From the NCBI RefSeq assembly GCF_024642105.1, contig NZ_JAHEBT010000057.1:57955-93212 (forward strand): a stretch of 35,258 bases of DNA, in the 5' to 3' direction. Positions 34,105-35,258 of the stretch are shown here, one piece after another. A model generated the notes under the pieces. The model was given only the letters and a program-made list of their open reading frames with translations, was not told the origin of the DNA and did not search any database. The position numbers and the translations under genes are program-made. Position 1 is the stretch's first letter, and each line of letters starts with the position of its first letter. The stretch comes from Flavobacterium sp. (lineage in GTDB: Bacteria > Bacteroidota > Bacteroidia > Flavobacteriales > Flavobacteriaceae).

Positions 34105-34778
34105 TACACCATGGATTGGGTTTCTAGTAATCCATTTTTACCCACTACTTTTATGATATAAGAATACGCTTCGCGGCTACGACCTTTTACGCGATCCAAT
34201 ACTTGTTCTACGGTTCCCGTTCCAGGTTTAAAAAAGTAACCTTGGTTGTAGCGAACCAGCGCCTTATCGAGTCTTAAAACACCTTGCTCATAATGTTGAT
34301 CTATGAGAATGCCAATAAGCATAGCACCCAACAAAATATTGAGTTCTGGCTTTTGTAAATCAGCACGGGTCATAACATTTCCCGTGTAATTATTTTCCTT
34401 GATCTTATGAGATATGTATTGTTGTTTCAACGGGCCGTTAACCCTTGCACCTAAATGCTTTTTCAACAGCTCAATTTCAGGTGCTGTCAGCCTTTTGGAC
34501 TTGTTTTCCAAATGAATGACATCATTTCCAGTTTGTGGTTTTAACTGCATTAATCCCACTGCACCTGCCGAGCTAACAATACTTGGATTACCAGCACTTT
34601 CAGTGAAAATGAGGGAAAGAATGATCGCTCCTGGGACATTGGTTAATGTCTCTGCGAGTTTTATTTCGTTGAAATACTTTTTGCCAATGGTTTCCATTTT
34701 TGTTTTATTCTGTGGCAATGCTGCAACTGGATAAAATGTACGTGGGGTCATTGGTATTGGGACTGCTAACTCTGCCAT
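34104..34778 (-). CDS. Lytic transglycosylase (SLT domain)
   Basis: A 224-aa protein with the SLT/lysozyme-like core: catalytic E60 in SLIFTESAGNP, then AVGLMQLKPQTG, and a late RYNQGYF motif. It cleaves peptidoglycan, as do enzymes of conjugative channels and phage particles or lysis cassettes. No Sec signal is visible; the N terminus (MAELAVPIPMTPRTF) is Pro-rich, so it may be delivered with a particle or by the small membrane protein next to it. The start is 2 bp after the 45-aa gene. Confidence 0.82.
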   Translation of the reverse strand: MAELAVPIPMTPRTFYPVAALPQNKTKMETIGKKYFNEIKLAETLTNVPGAIILSLIFTESAGNPSIVSSAGAVGLMQLKPQTGNDVIHLENKSKRLTAPEIELLKKHLGARVNGPLKQQYISHKIKENNYTGNVMTRADLQKPELNILLGAMLIGILIDQHYEQGVLRLDKALVRYNQGYFFKPGTGTVEQVLDRVKGRSREAYSYIIKVVGKNGLLETQSMV

Positions 34779-34780
34779 AC

Positions 34781-34918
34781 TTATGCTTTATAAAATGTGA
34801 TGGTTCTCTGCGCTTTTTGGGCTGGAGTAATTGGAGGATTATCGTCAGTACTCTTCGAGTTTTTTTTAAGCAGTGCCAACAAGGCCAATGCTGCTGCGCC
34901 AAATATTAACTTGTTCAT
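34781..34918 (-). CDS. 45-aa single-pass membrane peptide
   Basis: The sequence starts MNKLIFGAAALALLALLKK (a membrane helix of about 17 residues) and has a polar tail rich in Asp, Pro and Gln. Support as a real gene: its ATG overlaps the upstream stop as ATGA (34915-34918), and its stop is 2 bp before the transglycosylase start. Its size, its membrane helix and its place beside a transglycosylase are like holin or small lysis-cassette proteins, but conjugation elements also have such peptides. Confidence 0.6.
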   Translation of the reverse strand: MNKLIFGAAALALLALLKKNSKSTDDNPPITPAQKAQRTITFYKA

Positions 34919-35258
34919 TGTTTTTGGATTTGAATGAGGCTACTATATTTTATAGTTGAATTAGGGTTTGAAACGCTTATTCTTTGTTGAAGCTTGCGAG
35001 GAGAGAATATCCAAAGCCAGGGCTTGATTCTTTCACCTTTGAATACAACCTGTGTAATCGTATCGGTAGTAAAAATGCTTAATTGCTGCGTTTTGTCATT
35101 GCCGATTCCGCTGATTTGATACCACTGATCTTTATAAGAAAATACTTTTACCCTGACCGTATCATGAACGATGCTATCTCTTAGTACTGTAATGATATTT
35201 TTCTGTGTTTCAATCACCGTACTACTTACCTGAGTTGCCCTGTTTAATTTGATTCCCA
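34915..35258 (-). CDS. Partial protein of the right-hand operon (5' end outside the window)
   Basis: The frame is open to the window edge; a GTG at 35217 is not the start because GIKLNRATQVSSTV precedes it in frame. The visible 114 residues have alternating Val/Asp/Thr strands (VLRDSIVHDTVRVKV) and a basic Trp-rich end (GERIKPWLWIFSPRKLQQ). No membrane segment is visible, but one may lie in the missing N terminus. It recalls short periplasm-facing proteins found near lysis genes of phages in this phylum; the likeness is weak. Confidence 0.6.
   Translation of the reverse strand, partial: GIKLNRATQVSSTVIETQKNIITVLRDSIVHDTVRVKVFSYKDQWYQISGIGNDKTQQLSIFTTDTITQVVFKGERIKPWLWIFSPRKLQQRISVSNPNSTIKYSSLIQIQKQ

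Larger units (their letters stand above)
9101..35258. mobile_element. Larger integrative element (right end outside the window)
   Basis: It begins at the tRNA-Ser-like junction and holds an AbiE pair, rteC-like and excisionase-like genes, a primase-helicase, a restriction/defence island, and an operon with helicase, methyltransferase, RadC and lytic transglycosylase. No integrase or relaxase is in the window; if present they lie beyond the right end. Whether it is an ICE, a phage-like or a plasmid-like element cannot be decided here. Confidence 0.5.

Overview
The window comes from an AT-rich member of the Bacteroidota, most likely a flavobacterium. The evidence is a type IX secretion (T9SS) cargo protein with a type B C-terminal sorting domain followed by a PorP/SprF partner, TAnnTTTG-type -7 boxes, an IntDOT-like tyrosine recombinase and an RteC-like protein. 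No species can be assigned from the sequence alone.

Layout. (1) 1-3538 is chromosome: the 3' part of a large repeat-rich surface adhesin (cadherin and thrombospondin type 3 repeats, T9SS sorting domain) and its PorP/SprF partner. (2) About 3.69-8.96 kb is a small, very AT-rich integrative element on the minus strand: IntDOT-like integrase, a protein of unknown function, two small HTH proteins, a small protein of unknown function, and a stand-alone protein with motifs A, B and C of family A (Pol I/T7-type) polymerases. Two of its genes share a duplicated leader (three 11-bp iterons plus a hairpin). Two promoters share one palindrome at identical spacing from the -7 box. (3) 9.07-9.13 kb holds a terminator hairpin next to what looks like the 3' end of a tRNA-Ser gene, read as the attR edge of a second, larger element that fills the rest of the window and runs off its right end. 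(4) 9.28-14.7 kb: AbiE-type toxin-antitoxin pair, a 45-bp cruciform-prone palindrome, an rteC-like gene split by a frameshift in an A9 run, an excisionase-like HTH protein and a TOPRIM primase-helicase. (5) 14.8-25.3 kb is a defence island: XRE regulator, type I restriction-modification operon hsdM-hsdS-(PrrC-like anticodon nuclease)-hsdR, a GIY-YIG protein, a GHKL ATPase fused to a PD-(D/E)xK-like domain, and two small membrane/lipoprotein genes. (6) 25.3-26.8 kb: a WYL regulator divergent from a secreted SHOCT protein. (7) 26.8-35.26 kb: a tightly coupled minus-strand operon of at least eight genes: a partial membrane or periplasmic protein, a 45-aa membrane peptide, lytic transglycosylase, N6-adenine methyltransferase, RadC/JAB protein, an unknown protein, a 1223-aa SNF2-type helicase and a RecA-like ATPase.

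How the parts may work together. The restriction operon has EcoprrI-like gene order, so cleavage of foreign DNA is backed by a latent RNase that could fire if restriction is inhibited. Its specificity subunit carries two hypermutable tracts: four perfect 12-bp repeats coding ELTA between the half-subunits, and a G11 run that leaves the gene OFF or half-length here. The right-hand operon looks like a DNA-processing and cell-envelope module of a phage-like or conjugative element. Its helicase and the neighbouring unknown protein end in nearly the same acidic/leucine tail, which suggests a shared interaction or targeting tag.

The most novel candidates are the polymerase-bearing small element with its twin iteron leaders, the GHKL-nuclease fusion, the phase-variable HsdS with its PrrC-like neighbour, and the tail-tagged helicase operon. 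All functional assignments are from motifs read by eye; no database search was possible.
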